Shown: positions 38,272 to 47,022 of the stretch, in pieces | Position numbering within the stretch: the first letter of the stretch is position 1 | How the letters are laid out: each line of letters starts with the position of its first letter | DNA from: CAYPNF01 sp964411985 | GTDB taxonomy: Bacteria > Verrucomicrobiota > Verrucomicrobiia > Limisphaerales > J093 | Assembly (NCBI GenBank): GCA_964411985.1 | Contig: CAYPNF010000019.1 | Location: 1 to 64,000 of the forward strand | Direction: 5' to 3' | Length of the DNA stretch: 64,000 nt | Program-made: the position numbers and the translations under genes | The notes under the pieces: model-generated | What the model saw: only the letters and a program-made list of their open reading frames with translations | Told to the model about the DNA's origin: nothing | Database searches by the model: none

Positions 38272-38273
38272 CT

Positions 38274-39575
38274 ATGGCGATGTCCCTCTTGGAAACAAAG
38301 CACGTCTTTCAGTCCTTCCCCAGCGGAGGCGGGGGCACTGTGGAGATTCTCCACGACATTAATCTGGAAATCCGCGCGCACGAAGTGGTGGCTGTGCTCG
38401 GTCCCTCAGGCTGTGGGAAATCCACGCTGCTGCGCGTGATGATTGGATTGCTGCAGCCTACGTCTGGTCAGGTGTTTTACCGAGGCCAGCTGCAGGCCGC
38501 CCTGAATCCATCTGCAGCGTTGGTGTTCCAGAACTTCGCGCTCTTCCCATGGCTGAATGTGCAGCAGAATGTCGCTGTCGGCTTGTCGCATCTAGCGTTG
38601 GGTAAGACCGCCCGTGAAAGCCGTGTGCGTCAGGTCATTGAAGCAGTGGGTTTGGCGGGCTCTGAAGAGGCTTTCCCAAAAGAACTGTCGGGGGGCATGA
38701 AGCAGCGTGTTGGTTTGGCTCGGGCCTTGGCTGTCGAACCGGAGATACTCTGCATGGACGAGCCATTCAGTGCTCTCGATGTGCTCACCAGCGAGACCCT
38801 GCGCAACGAGGTGATGGACCTATACACCAGCAAGAGTTCCCCGGTGAACGCCATTCTCATGGTGACGCACAGCATCAGTGAAGGAATCTTTATGGCGGGG
38901 CGCTTGGTCGTCATGGGTGCCCATCCGGGTACCATCCGTGCCGTGGTCGAGAACACACTGCCGTACCCGCGCAACGAGCATCACCCGGATTTCATCGCAC
39001 TCCTGCAGCGGCTGCACACGCTCGTCACCGAGACGGCATTGCCAAGGCAGTCCGTCCCCAGCGAGATCGCAGGCGTCGGCCAGTTGCCTAAACAGTCTAT
39101 TCCAATCGTGTCCCTCACTGCGACCATCGGTTTGCTCGAAGTACTCGAAAACGAAGGGAACATCGAGCTCTTCGAACTTGCACGGCACGTGAACATCCCG
39201 CTAACCCAACTCCTCCTCGTGTTGAAAGCCGCCGAACTACTTGATTGGATCACCACGCCGGGAGGGCGAGTTGAAATGACGGCGGAGGGGGGGCGGTTTC
39301 TCGGTGCCGACATCCGCACCCGCAAGAAACTGATTAACGGCACCCTGAGAGGCCTTTTTGTCTTCGACCTCATTCTAGAGTTGCTCAAACGGGCCCCAAA
39401 CCACGAAATTGATGAAGGGGCGGTTCTGAGACAGCTTGCGCTGGACTTCCCGCGGGAGCGACCCGTGGCAATCCTACGAACTGCGATTGGGTGGGCACGT
39501 TACGCCGCCCTGTTCAAGTACAACAGTACGCGCAAAGTGATCCACGGACTCCAGCAGACTCCCACTGTGGCGTGA
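38274..39575 (+). CDS. NitT/TauT-type ABC ATPase with C-terminal AAA-associated domain
   Basis: A 433-residue protein. The ATPase domain (1-265) has Walker A GPSGCGKSTLL, signature LSGGMKQRVGLARAL and Walker B ILCMDEPFSALD. An extra ~160-residue C-terminal domain (from TATIGLLEVLENEGNIELFELA) matches my memory of the AAA-associated domain (PF09821 type) attached to some nitrate/sulfonate-family ATPases, probably a winged-helix regulatory domain. The ATG at 38274 lies 2 bp after the permease stop and fits the family N terminus (LLETKHVFQSF). Confidence 0.88.
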   Translation: MAMSLLETKHVFQSFPSGGGGTVEILHDINLEIRAHEVVAVLGPSGCGKSTLLRVMIGLLQPTSGQVFYRGQLQAALNPSAALVFQNFALFPWLNVQQNVAVGLSHLALGKTARESRVRQVIEAVGLAGSEEAFPKELSGGMKQRVGLARALAVEPEILCMDEPFSALDVLTSETLRNEVMDLYTSKSSPVNAILMVTHSISEGIFMAGRLVVMGAHPGTIRAVVENTLPYPRNEHHPDFIALLQRLHTLVTETALPRQSVPSEIAGVGQLPKQSIPIVSLTATIGLLEVLENEGNIELFELARHVNIPLTQLLLVLKAAELLDWITTPGGRVEMTAEGGRFLGADIRTRKKLINGTLRGLFVFDLILELLKRAPNHEIDEGAVLRQLALDFPRERPVAILRTAIGWARYAALFKYNSTRKVIHGLQQTPTVA

Positions 39576-39632
39576 ACCCGCTATTGTCACCGGACCTGAA
39601 CAGCAGGAGCTACGACTCCTCTTCGGCGGTAG

Positions 39633-40577
39633 CTACCCTTGGATTGGTCCTTCGCTCGTGCATCCGCGGGGGGGAGTGATCGTAGCGATGGGTCTCGAAG
39701 AACTTGCCTCTTTCACCTGCAATGCTAGGACGGATGCAGTCGACGCCATGATCTTCAAGTCGAGCCAGAGCGACTTGCTGCGGGCATAGGCGATATCGAG
39801 CTCGACCATCTCCGCAAAGGTGGTCTTGTTCTTCCCACTTACCTGCCATAGCCCAGTTAGACCTGGCAGTGTGTCAAAACGGGCATACTGCCACGGACGA
39901 TAGCCCTCGGCTTCGTATGGCGTGCACGGTCGCGGGCCGACCAGGCTCATTTCACCGCGGAGGACGTTGATGAGTTGCGGTAACTCATCGAGTCCAGTAG
40001 CGCGCAGGAGCGTCCCACCAGGTATTAATCGAGGATCCCCCATCGTGTCCATCTTCGTCAAGGGCGCGCCGGATTGCTGAAGTGACTTGAGATGGCGCTC
40101 ATGAGCACCGCCGTCCGCATTGGTAAACATGGTGCGGAATTTCCAGCAGATAAACCGCTGGCGCCGATGCCCCACGCGTTCCTGTTTGAAAAATACCGGA
40201 CCTGGCGACACGATCTTGATGAGCAGCGAGACCGAAGCCATCACCAAAAGCACTCCGGGAAGCGCCAGGAGTATGCAGGTGCAGTCCAGCGTCCGTTTCC
40301 AGACGGGGGCATCGATTGCCTCCGAACGCTGTGCGACGGCCTGCCTGCATTGGGGAACAAGCTCGCCACGCTCGAGTGTGCTTTGTGCGTTCGCGGTGCC
40401 AATGCCATGATCGCGCGGCAGCTCCCTGTCGCTGGGTTGGGAAGGGGGAACAGAACCCACCACAGCAGGACCTCGCGGAGCGTCCAAGAGGGACTCGCCT
40501 AGGATCAGAGGCATTCTGTTCTCCGCTATGGGTGCGGACCTTGGACCTTCAACGTTCGCGACAGCAGTAAGGCTCAT
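39633..40577 (-). CDS. Membrane phosphoglycosyl transferase (bacterial sugar transferase)
   Basis: A 314-residue protein with a ~100-residue non-conserved N terminus, one membrane segment (LALPGVLLVMASVSLLIKIV) and a bacterial sugar-transferase catalytic domain: GPVFFKQERVG, FICWKFRTM, LDELPQLINVLRGEMSLVGPRP and LPGLTGLWQVSGKN. It transfers a sugar-phosphate to undecaprenyl phosphate, starting exopolysaccharide or O-unit synthesis. It is the short single-span type without the multi-span WbaP domain. ATG 40577 is chosen; TTG 40631, 2 bp past the upstream gene, is possible. No polysaccharide cluster adjoins it. Confidence 0.87.
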   Translation of the reverse strand: MSLTAVANVEGPRSAPIAENRMPLILGESLLDAPRGPAVVGSVPPSQPSDRELPRDHGIGTANAQSTLERGELVPQCRQAVAQRSEAIDAPVWKRTLDCTCILLALPGVLLVMASVSLLIKIVSPGPVFFKQERVGHRRQRFICWKFRTMFTNADGGAHERHLKSLQQSGAPLTKMDTMGDPRLIPGGTLLRATGLDELPQLINVLRGEMSLVGPRPCTPYEAEGYRPWQYARFDTLPGLTGLWQVSGKNKTTFAEMVELDIAYARSKSLWLDLKIMASTASVLALQVKEASSSRPIATITPPRGCTSEGPIQG

Positions 40578-40632
40578 AGTCTCTAGACAAACATCTGGCT
40601 CGGAAACCACGCCAGTGTTAGCGCTGACCAAC

Positions 40633-40788
40633 TCAGATCCTACCCAGCAAGAGCAGCACGACCAGAATGGTCAGAACCAACCCCAGTCCACCACTTGGAT
40701 AGTAACCCCAACTCCGGCTGTGGGGCCATGCAGGGAGGGCCCCTACCAACAGGAGCAAGAACAAAACGATCAAAACAGTTCCTAACAT
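40633..40788 (-). CDS. DUF3309-type small membrane protein
   Basis: A 51-residue protein, MLGTVLIVLFLLLL at the N terminus, central ALPAWPHSRSWGYYPSGGLG, and a second hydrophobic segment LVLTILVVLLLLGRI. The pattern of two short hydrophobic stretches around WPHSRSWGYYPSGG is that of DUF3309 proteins, found in many stress-related clusters. AAAGGA precedes the ATG. It leads a two-gene minus-strand unit with the sugar transferase, with one shared upstream element 128 bp before its start. Confidence 0.88.
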   Translation of the reverse strand: MLGTVLIVLFLLLLVGALPAWPHSRSWGYYPSGGLGLVLTILVVLLLLGRI

Positions 40789-40916
40789 TGTAATCCTTTC
40801 AAGGTATGAATGGCTTCAAGGGTTCGACTTTCGGCTCTGCTATGATAACCGATTCGCCACTCTGCAGGGATCGGCCACATTGCATTCCATGACCATAGGA
40901 TCCGCAGAGCCCAGTT

Positions 40917-40936
40917 GCCATGGGGTCTTCACCCCA
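40917..40936 (-). promoter_or_regulatory. Shared upstream element, copy 3 (DUF3309 unit)
   Basis: On the minus strand reads CTGGGGTGAAGACCCCATGG. The loop is 4 rather than 3 nt and the left arm differs, but the ACCCCATGGC side is kept. It lies 128 bp before the DUF3309 start, almost the same distance as for the PRC-barrel gene. Confidence 0.65.
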
Positions 40937-41002
40937 GATTGATTTCGTGACGATCGGGGCCTGCGCATTGGATGGGGGTTCATCGTACCTCACTGGCTTG
41001 AC

Positions 41003-42163
41003 TCAATTCGAAAGCAGTTCGCTGACGGACGAGAAGGCGGGAATATTGTCACATACGACCTTGATCGTGACCAGCATCGGTACGGACAGCAAGGCTCCGG
41101 GAACTCCCCAGAGCCAGGTCCAGAGGATCAAGAAAACGAAAATGACCACCGGATTGAGCGTGAACCGTCGCCCTAGCACCAAGGGCGTGATCAAGTTTGC
41201 CTCCAGGAGATGGACGACCAGGTAGCAGCCAGCCGGAAGGAGCCCTCTCCAAAGAGTGTCAAAAGTAAGAATCCCAACTGTGGCGAGTAGCGCGATTCCG
41301 GCAACGGGGCCAAAATAGGGAATGAAGTTAAGCGCCGCCACGACCACTCCCCACAAGGCGGCGTTGGGCACACCTAGCCAGAAAAGGATTCCGCTCACGA
41401 GAACCCCCAAGCCAAGGTTAATCACGGAGACGGAGAAAAGGTAATTGGAGATCTGCTGCTGAACCTCACGGCTGATTTCAACCGCGCGCTTCTTGTCCCC
41501 CAGGGTCGGCATCACCCGTACCAGCTTTTGCAGGAACAAATCTCCAGAAGCCAAGACGAGGTAGAGTAACACCAAAGTCTCCCCCAGCCCGACCAGGAGA
41601 CTTCCGGTCCAATTGACGATCCCTGGAAAGCGGCTGGCTCTCAGCTCCACCGATTGCACCCGTGCTTGCTCCTGCTGTGTGGCACCTAGGTTGTCCACCG
41701 CAGTTGCTGCCAGGCTGTAGCGTGCAAGGGCAGGGACCATTCTCTGAACCCGTTGTCTGAGCTCGGTCAGATGCAGTGGTGCTTCGTCGATCCATGCTAC
41801 CGCCGGGCGGCCCAGTTGGAAGAACCCAAAGCCTGCGGAGAGCACGAGGAGGGAAAGCACGACCGCAGCGGAAAGGGCGGGTGGGATATGGCAGTAAGAC
41901 AGCCAACGAATGAGAGGCTTTAGGGTCATCCCGGCTACGCAAGCCAGGAATACGGGCAGGACCACGGATCGAGCGAAGAAGAGGAACGCGATGATGGCCA
42001 GCGCCAGCAAGGCAGCTTGCACGGCGAAGACAATCGAACCCGCACCGGCCTCTGTTACGGGCGGGGCCTCTCCCTCCGCTGTTTTCCCGCGCGGTAGCTC
42101 CAAGGCCTCGGTTGGGGAATCCAGGGCCTCAGGCTCTGCCGCAATGCGATCTCGCAGTCTCAT
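41003..42163 (-). CDS. AI-2E family transporter
   Basis: A 386-residue membrane protein with multiple spans (FAVQAALLALAIIAFLFFARSVVLPVFLACV at ~45-75), a central cytoplasmic helical region and the family's C-terminal pattern YFGPVAGIALLATVG and WGVPGALLSVPMLVTIKVV. The family includes proposed autoinducer-2 exporters and Na+/H+ antiporters; specificity is not visible. It is last of the minus-strand unit beginning with the general stress protein, 89 bp after the YXWGXW gene. Confidence 0.9.
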   Translation of the reverse strand: MRLRDRIAAEPEALDSPTEALELPRGKTAEGEAPPVTEAGAGSIVFAVQAALLALAIIAFLFFARSVVLPVFLACVAGMTLKPLIRWLSYCHIPPALSAAVVLSLLVLSAGFGFFQLGRPAVAWIDEAPLHLTELRQRVQRMVPALARYSLAATAVDNLGATQQEQARVQSVELRASRFPGIVNWTGSLLVGLGETLVLLYLVLASGDLFLQKLVRVMPTLGDKKRAVEISREVQQQISNYLFSVSVINLGLGVLVSGILFWLGVPNAALWGVVVAALNFIPYFGPVAGIALLATVGILTFDTLWRGLLPAGCYLVVHLLEANLITPLVLGRRFTLNPVVIFVFLILWTWLWGVPGALLSVPMLVTIKVVCDNIPAFSSVSELLSN

Positions 42164-42252
42164 TTTCCACTTTCATTCCACCCGGGCGGCCTGCGCGATG
42201 AGAGTCATGTGAGCCAGGGGAATTGGGGCACTCATAATCGTGAGACCGTGAG

Positions 42253-44031
42253 TCAGCGCGAACGCGGTTCCTCAGATGCCGCCGGTTTCTTCGTGTTGCC
42301 TTTCTGAGACTCCATCTTCATGAGTTTGGTTGCCCCTTTCTCATCCCCATCCGGGCCCTTTTTCCCAGGCTGTTTCAATGCCGGCTGCCCCTGTTGAGGC
42401 GCTTGGCGGGCGCTCTTCGATGGTTCCGCCTGAGGTTGATTCCTCAATTCCCGCGTCGAACGCGTTGTTTCCGGTGTCGTCTGTTTCTGCTGGCTCACTG
42501 TGCCAGCCTTTGCTCGGGCAGGGCTCGGCTCGGGCTTGGCCTTTTGTGTCTCGGTTTGAGGTTGGCTCCGCTCTATGGCTGAGGCTCGAGCCGGGGTGCC
42601 GGGTGTGGGTCGCTGTCTCAAGGCTGGTTCAGGTGCCCGCTGCGCAGGGGGGGGAGCAGGGTTTGGGCCTAGCTGTTTGACTGGCTTGGCGACAATCGGA
42701 GATTTGGGGAGGACGACTTGGGTCGGCTTTGAGATCCTAGCCGGTTGTCGGTCGGTTGTAGCCACGGACTTGGCCTCCAGGGTCCGGCGTGTATCCACGG
42801 ATTTCTGAACCTCCTGGCCGCGCTGAAGAAGCTTCTGGCGTTCCTGCTTCGCGAGCGGTTGAAGTCGCACCGGACTCTCTTTTCGCCCTGACAGTTGGTT
42901 CATGGGAGTCGCCATGAGCATCCGGCTGTTTGGGGACTCCACTGTCGCCGGAGTGAGTCTTTGCTGGGCGGCCCAAGTATGCGGGGGGCGAGCGATGTCG
43001 TGATCGCGCCGATACTGGTAGGACTCTTGAACGCGATGCTCCCACCCCCCATCCCGTCGATTTTCCCAGCGTTGATGAGAATAGATAGGATCATACCCGT
43101 GTCGGTCGGACTGAAACGAGAAGGATGCGTAGAACCCACCGTGGACATAGCTAGGGGCGTAGTAGTCCCCAAAGTAGTAATGGTGGTAGTAGGGTCGCAA
43201 AAACAAATGATCGGTGAACACTCCCAGATTGACGACAATGGTGGGTGAGTAGTTGTAGCCCCGCCGCAAGTAGAGGCCCGATTCGAAATAGACCGGTGCA
43301 AAAAGAACCCCACGACGCGGAATCGAGTAATCCCAAAAGCCTCCAACGAAGATGTGTCCTCTCGGAGTCCACACATAGTGAGGAGGAACCCAATCCCAGT
43401 CTGCCGAGCCCAATGCCCAATAACCAGGCCCCCAGACATAGCGCCCCTGAACCCAGAGCCAACAACCGGGCGTCCACCCGTAGTCCGGGGACGGCGCCGC
43501 AACGTTGGGTCCCACCTCGACGGTCGATGGTGGCGGGGGTAGATACGTTGTCTCCCTCACTGCTGCGTCAGCCCAATACCCACAGGTCCACTGATACCCC
43601 TGAGGTTGCTTTCCCCAATAGCCCGCCATCCAGGCCCGGCCCGGCGGCAAGGCTCGCCAAGTGCCGCTTACCCAGAGGAAGTCCGCTCGTTCGTCATCCC
43701 AAGCCCAGTAACCGGGAATCCATGCGACGTTATCTCCCTCGGGCCTCTGGTCCGGCGGCGATTCTTCGATGGCGGCAGGCGGAGCCTTCGTCACGACCAC
43801 ACCGGGCTGAGGATTGAACAAGACAATTCCGGCGAAAGCCTCGTGCACTGGCCCGCGGGTTAGCACTTGTGCCCCTTCTTGCACGCTGACTTCGGGTTGT
43901 TGCCCCCGGCCAACAAACCCACCTTCAGCCACGCCGAGGATGGATAACACCACCGCGAGGCAACGGCAGTTCAAGCAATGCTGATGCGCAGCGGCTATGA
44001 CTCGGTTTAGATGGGTCTGCCAAGCTTTCAT
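42253..44031 (-). CDS. YXWGXW-repeat secreted protein
   Basis: A 592-residue protein with a signal peptide (~22-42) and repeated tryptophan/tyrosine-rich units such as WMAGYWGKQPQGYQWTCGYW, GRYVWGPGYWAL and HIFVGGFWDYSIPRRG over residues ~95-250. These are the YXWGXW repeats seen in a small family of exported proteins. The second half is a long low-complexity region rich in P, Q, K, R and A (residues ~370-590), probably disordered. Function is unknown; an envelope-surface role is likely. It sits 40 bp after the small lipoprotein gene, same strand. Confidence 0.85.
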   Translation of the reverse strand: MKAWQTHLNRVIAAAHQHCLNCRCLAVVLSILGVAEGGFVGRGQQPEVSVQEGAQVLTRGPVHEAFAGIVLFNPQPGVVVTKAPPAAIEESPPDQRPEGDNVAWIPGYWAWDDERADFLWVSGTWRALPPGRAWMAGYWGKQPQGYQWTCGYWADAAVRETTYLPPPPSTVEVGPNVAAPSPDYGWTPGCWLWVQGRYVWGPGYWALGSADWDWVPPHYVWTPRGHIFVGGFWDYSIPRRGVLFAPVYFESGLYLRRGYNYSPTIVVNLGVFTDHLFLRPYYHHYYFGDYYAPSYVHGGFYASFSFQSDRHGYDPIYSHQRWENRRDGGWEHRVQESYQYRRDHDIARPPHTWAAQQRLTPATVESPNSRMLMATPMNQLSGRKESPVRLQPLAKQERQKLLQRGQEVQKSVDTRRTLEAKSVATTDRQPARISKPTQVVLPKSPIVAKPVKQLGPNPAPPPAQRAPEPALRQRPTPGTPARASAIERSQPQTETQKAKPEPSPARAKAGTVSQQKQTTPETTRSTRELRNQPQAEPSKSARQAPQQGQPALKQPGKKGPDGDEKGATKLMKMESQKGNTKKPAASEEPRSR

Positions 44032-44071
44032 AACATGATCCGTGTTGGGGGAGGGAGGCTTGCAGTACTGC

Positions 44072-44506
44072 CTACCGGTGTCCTTCCTCCGGGTTCCCGC
44101 TTGGACGACTTTGATTCCGTTGATCGTGCGCCTGATTCCAGCCAGGTGGCGCCCAGTGTTTCGGGTACTGCCGGCTTACGGTCGTGTGATGACTTGCTGG
44201 AGAATCATGGAAGTCCAGCCTAACGGATGGCGAAGCAAACAGGACGTCGACCGAAACGTGTGGTGCCGGACGTGAGACCCAGGAACGGCCCTCCCTATAC
44301 ACGTAGCGGCGTGTGTTGCTGGCGTAATAGACCTCGTAACCGGGATAATACACATAATCCTCCTGCATTTGGACTGGATGAGGCTGGGCATGCCCAGTTT
44401 GGTGCCTTTGACCGCCTTCGTGGTTGGCACATCCTGAGAGGAGGGCAAAGAGACAGGCAAATAACCAAAGCACGTTGGCTCTTGTTAGATATTGGATCGT
44501 TTTCAT
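44072..44506 (-). CDS. Small lipoprotein, stress-cluster type
   Basis: A 144-residue protein with a lipoprotein signal (hydrophobic ~11-24, lipobox LLSGC). The mature part is short, with EDYVYYPGYEVYYASNTRRYVYREG followed by SVDVLFASPSVRLDFH. I recall such tyrosine-rich motifs in small lipoproteins beside YXWGXW genes. The C terminus is rich in H, P, Q and N. The ATG at 44506 gives a clean signal peptide. Likely co-transcribed with the YXWGXW gene. Confidence 0.75.
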   Translation of the reverse strand: MKTIQYLTRANVLWLFACLFALLSGCANHEGGQRHQTGHAQPHPVQMQEDYVYYPGYEVYYASNTRRYVYREGRSWVSRPAPHVSVDVLFASPSVRLDFHDSPASHHTTVSRQYPKHWAPPGWNQAHDQRNQSRPSGNPEEGHR

Positions 44507-44629
44507 CAAAGCTTCTTTCTCACTCCGGCGCTGAATTCTGTCACCCGGCCACGCGCGCACGTCAGCACACCCGTGACTCAACGTGCCGAATGGATCGCCA
44601 GGGCAGAACTCTTCGACTTGCACCTCGTT

Positions 44630-44983
44630 TTATCCAGCGTGGTACCCCACGCCGGAATGCTGTAGCGTCTCCGGGGTGTCCGCGACTTCGAGAAGGGAGT
44701 TTCTTCCGCCATAAGGGTTGGGTACAGATTCCCTGGCCAGAGGATCATCGGTCCACTCGCCATCGACCACCAGTCGGTATTCGTAAGTGCCGGCAGGCAA
44801 CTCCGTCTCCTTCAGCCATTTCCCGTTGCCTAGCGAGTGCATGGGCTTGGCTTCCGTACGCCAGTCGTTGAAAGTGCCCGCAACACAAACCGAAGTGGCT
44901 GTGGGATGAGTGAACTCGAAGCGAACGGGCACGAGGTGAGCTTCGGTACCGTGGGAGTTAGAATGGTGTTTATTGTGTTTCAT
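44630..44983 (-). CDS. CBM48 / glycogen-binding (isoamylase early-set) protein
   Basis: A 117-residue stand-alone carbohydrate-binding domain: VRFEFTHPTATSVCVAGTFNDW, LPAGTYEYRLVVDGEWTDDP and NPYGGRNSLLEV are diagnostic of the glycogen-branching-enzyme/AMPK-beta type early-set fold. There is no catalytic domain. It may tether something to glycogen or a similar glucan; glgC at 21 kb shows that glycogen is likely made. The ATG at 44983 gives a family-like N terminus; an upstream start at 45091 would add 36 residues. Confidence 0.85.
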   Translation of the reverse strand: MKHNKHHSNSHGTEAHLVPVRFEFTHPTATSVCVAGTFNDWRTEAKPMHSLGNGKWLKETELPAGTYEYRLVVDGEWTDDPLARESVPNPYGGRNSLLEVADTPETLQHSGVGYHAG

Positions 44984-45108
44984 GATGGTCTTCGCCTTGG
45001 CCGCGGCCACGAATAGCACCGCGCCGGTGGCGATTGAGTCTTCGAGTTGTGGGTCCATAGGCCCTTGCGGCCAAGCCAATCCTGACCGCAAGGCAATGGG
45101 TATCCTTG

Positions 45109-45696
45109 CTACGAGCGAGCGGAGGTAAGGGCGGGCGCGGGTATATGTGCTGGACGATGGGCGGCCTTGTCTTCCTTGGACGTAGAAGCCTCACCCGTGG
45201 TGCAGATATCCTGCGCCCCGGCTTGGCCGAAGAGCTTCTTGGCCCGGGCGATCTCGTCAGAGTTCTCGGTGTGAACCGAGATGAGAATATTGCCAGCCTT
45301 GACTTTCCCCTCATAACGCTTTGCCTCGATCTCAGGAATGCCCAGGCCAATCAGGCCGCCGGCAATGCCTCCGACCGCAGCCCCAACGGCAGCCCCGCTC
45401 AGTGCGGCGATGATCGGTCCGGCCGCGATGAAGGGGCCAACCCCTGGAATCGCCAAGGCCCCAATGCCGGCGATCCATCCCAGTGCGCCGCCGATCACCC
45501 CGCCGGTACCCGCACCCGTAACGGCGCCTTCCGGTGCTTTGGTGTTCTTCTCATGAGCGAAGTCGCGGGTCGTTTCTTTATCGGGGAAGAGCACCGAGAT
45601 ATCATTGTTGGAGAAGTTCGCGGTTTTAAGCTGATCGGCAATTCGGTCAGCTTGTTCGCGGGAGGTGGCAATACAGAATACAGATTTCTTTGACAT
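45109..45696 (-). CDS. General stress protein (YflT/17M-like), glycine-rich
   Basis: A 195-residue protein. The N-terminal ~60 residues (VFCIATSREQADRIADQLKTANFSNNDISVLF) resemble the ferredoxin-like domain of the general stress protein 17M family. A central glycine- and alanine-rich hydrophobic hairpin (~75-135, GALGWIAGIGALAIPGVGPFIAAGPIIAALSG) suggests membrane association, followed by a second ferredoxin-like strand. ATG 45696 is chosen. It leads a minus-strand unit running through to the AI-2E gene, and has one shared element 88 bp upstream. Confidence 0.8.
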   Translation of the reverse strand: MSKKSVFCIATSREQADRIADQLKTANFSNNDISVLFPDKETTRDFAHEKNTKAPEGAVTGAGTGGVIGGALGWIAGIGALAIPGVGPFIAAGPIIAALSGAAVGAAVGGIAGGLIGLGIPEIEAKRYEGKVKAGNILISVHTENSDEIARAKKLFGQAGAQDICTTGEASTSKEDKAAHRPAHIPAPALTSARS

Positions 45697-45783
45697 ATGT
45701 TTTAAATTTCTTTCTCTCTGACGGTGTGAAAGGCTTGTGTCCTCTCGCACATTTTGCACAGTAGGTGGATATCCCTGCGTGGT

Positions 45784-45803
45784 CTATGGGGTGTTACCCC
45801 ACC
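45784..45803 (-). promoter_or_regulatory. Shared upstream element, copy 4 (general stress protein unit)
   Basis: On the minus strand reads GGTGGGGTAACACCCCATAG. It lies 88 bp before the general stress protein start and keeps the oriented ACCCCATAG side. Confidence 0.65.
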
Positions 45804-45892
45804 GAAGAAGTCGAAGCGCCAGGTGATTCTCGGTGGCCTGCTTAATCCCGATGGTCTTTTGCTTCGCGAGTTGGCATGGGACTCTCCAGAGG

Positions 45893-46102
45893 TCACCCTT
45901 CCACCGAAAATCCCACCTTCACGGTCACTTGCCAATGTTCCACCTTGCCCTTGGTGATATCTCCGCGAATTTCCACCACCTGAAACCAACGGAGTTGCTT
46001 GACGGTTTTGTGAGCGCGTTGAATGGCGTTGTTAACCGCGGCTTCGACGGAAATGGTCGAGGTGCCAGTGAGTTCGATGAGTTTGTAGACGTGGTCTTTC
46101 AT
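45893..46102 (-). CDS. Dodecin family flavin-binding protein
   Basis: A 69-residue protein, the standard dodecin length, with VYKLIELTGTSTISVEAAVNNAIQRA and TVKQLRWFQVVEIRGDI. The invariant Trp in LRWFQV stacks flavins in the dodecamer. Dodecins buffer free flavin and are often stress-induced. It begins 42 bp after the NarL-type regulator and is probably in its operon. Confidence 0.93.
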   Translation of the reverse strand: MKDHVYKLIELTGTSTISVEAAVNNAIQRAHKTVKQLRWFQVVEIRGDITKGKVEHWQVTVKVGFSVEG

Positions 46103-46144
46103 GTTTGTTTTGTTTGGTATACCTTCAGTCGCTTGGAGCCCGAT

Positions 46145-46894
46145 TCATCGTGCGAGGGGGGAGGGCTCCTTACTCACCGTCAGTTGGACGGTGCATTCGA
46201 TAACGCCCGCCGCGATGGCGTAGCGAGTTAACCCTGCAGTGTCGTGAATGCGAAGTTTTTCCATGAGACTTTGTCGGTGCTTCTCCACTGTCTTCACACT
46301 GATGCTCAACTCGGCCGCGACCTGCTTGTTCGCATAGCCCTCAGCAATCAACTGGAGTACCTCCGATTCACGCGAGGTGACCGGCTCGCGTTTCGTGACA
46401 CGGGGACTTTGGCGATCGGTCGATGACCCGGACAGATTCTGGAAATGCGAGCCGATTGATGGGCTGATGAAGGTGTCCCCGCTGTGGAGGGCACGGATGG
46501 CCTGGGACAGAAACTGCGCGGAGGTCTGCTTGACCAGATAGCCCCTCGCTCCAAACGACGTGACCTGTTCCACATAGGCCTGGTCGCTGTGGGCAGAGAG
46601 AATCAACACCCTGGTTTTGGGAAGAGCGCGGCAGATTTGACGCGTAGCCTCCAGACCGTTCAGCAGCGGCATCGCTATGTCCATCACCACTACGTCCGGG
46701 AGCAGCCTTCGGGCAATCTCCACCGCCTGACGGCCCGTGGCTGCTTCGCCGATCACCTCAATGCCGTCTTCAGCCTCCAGCAATTTGCGGAGGCCCTGGC
46801 GGACAATGGCGTGATCTTCAGCGAGCACGACTCTGATGAGTCTCGGGTTTTTCAATGAATCTTTGTCCGCGACATAGGGAGTCCTTCTATTCAT
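46145..46894 (-). CDS. NarL/FixJ-family response regulator
   Basis: A 249-residue regulator. The receiver (~15-135) has VVLAEDHAIVRQGL and phosphoacceptor in VVVMDIAMPLLNG (~Asp68). The C-terminal LuxR-type HTH (~170-230) has SRESEVLQLIAEGYANKQVAAELSIS. There is no adjacent histidine kinase. The hybrid kinase at 32711-34876 at the other end of the island is a possible partner. Two copies of the shared element lie in its upstream region, one facing it and one facing the divergent EEP gene. Confidence 0.93.
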   Translation of the reverse strand: MNRRTPYVADKDSLKNPRLIRVVLAEDHAIVRQGLRKLLEAEDGIEVIGEAATGRQAVEIARRLLPDVVVMDIAMPLLNGLEATRQICRALPKTRVLILSAHSDQAYVEQVTSFGARGYLVKQTSAQFLSQAIRALHSGDTFISPSIGSHFQNLSGSSTDRQSPRVTKREPVTSRESEVLQLIAEGYANKQVAAELSISVKTVEKHRQSLMEKLRIHDTAGLTRYAIAAGVIECTVQLTVSKEPSPLAR

Positions 46895-46945
46895 AAGATT
46901 CTGAGCAATACACTGCCCGTACCCTAGCCCGCTCGCTTCGCACGC

Positions 46946-46966
46946 ACCATGGGGTCAAACCCTACC
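46946..46966 (-). promoter_or_regulatory. Shared upstream element, copy 5 (NarL-type regulator unit)
   Basis: On the minus strand reads GGTAGGGTTTGACCCCATGG then T. It lies 51 bp before the regulator start. With copy 6 it forms an inverted pair that could fold as a long hairpin. Confidence 0.7.
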
Positions 46967-47022
46967 TCTCAGATTCATGGCCATCACGGCTCCTTGTCGC
47001 CACGACACTCGACAAACATGGA

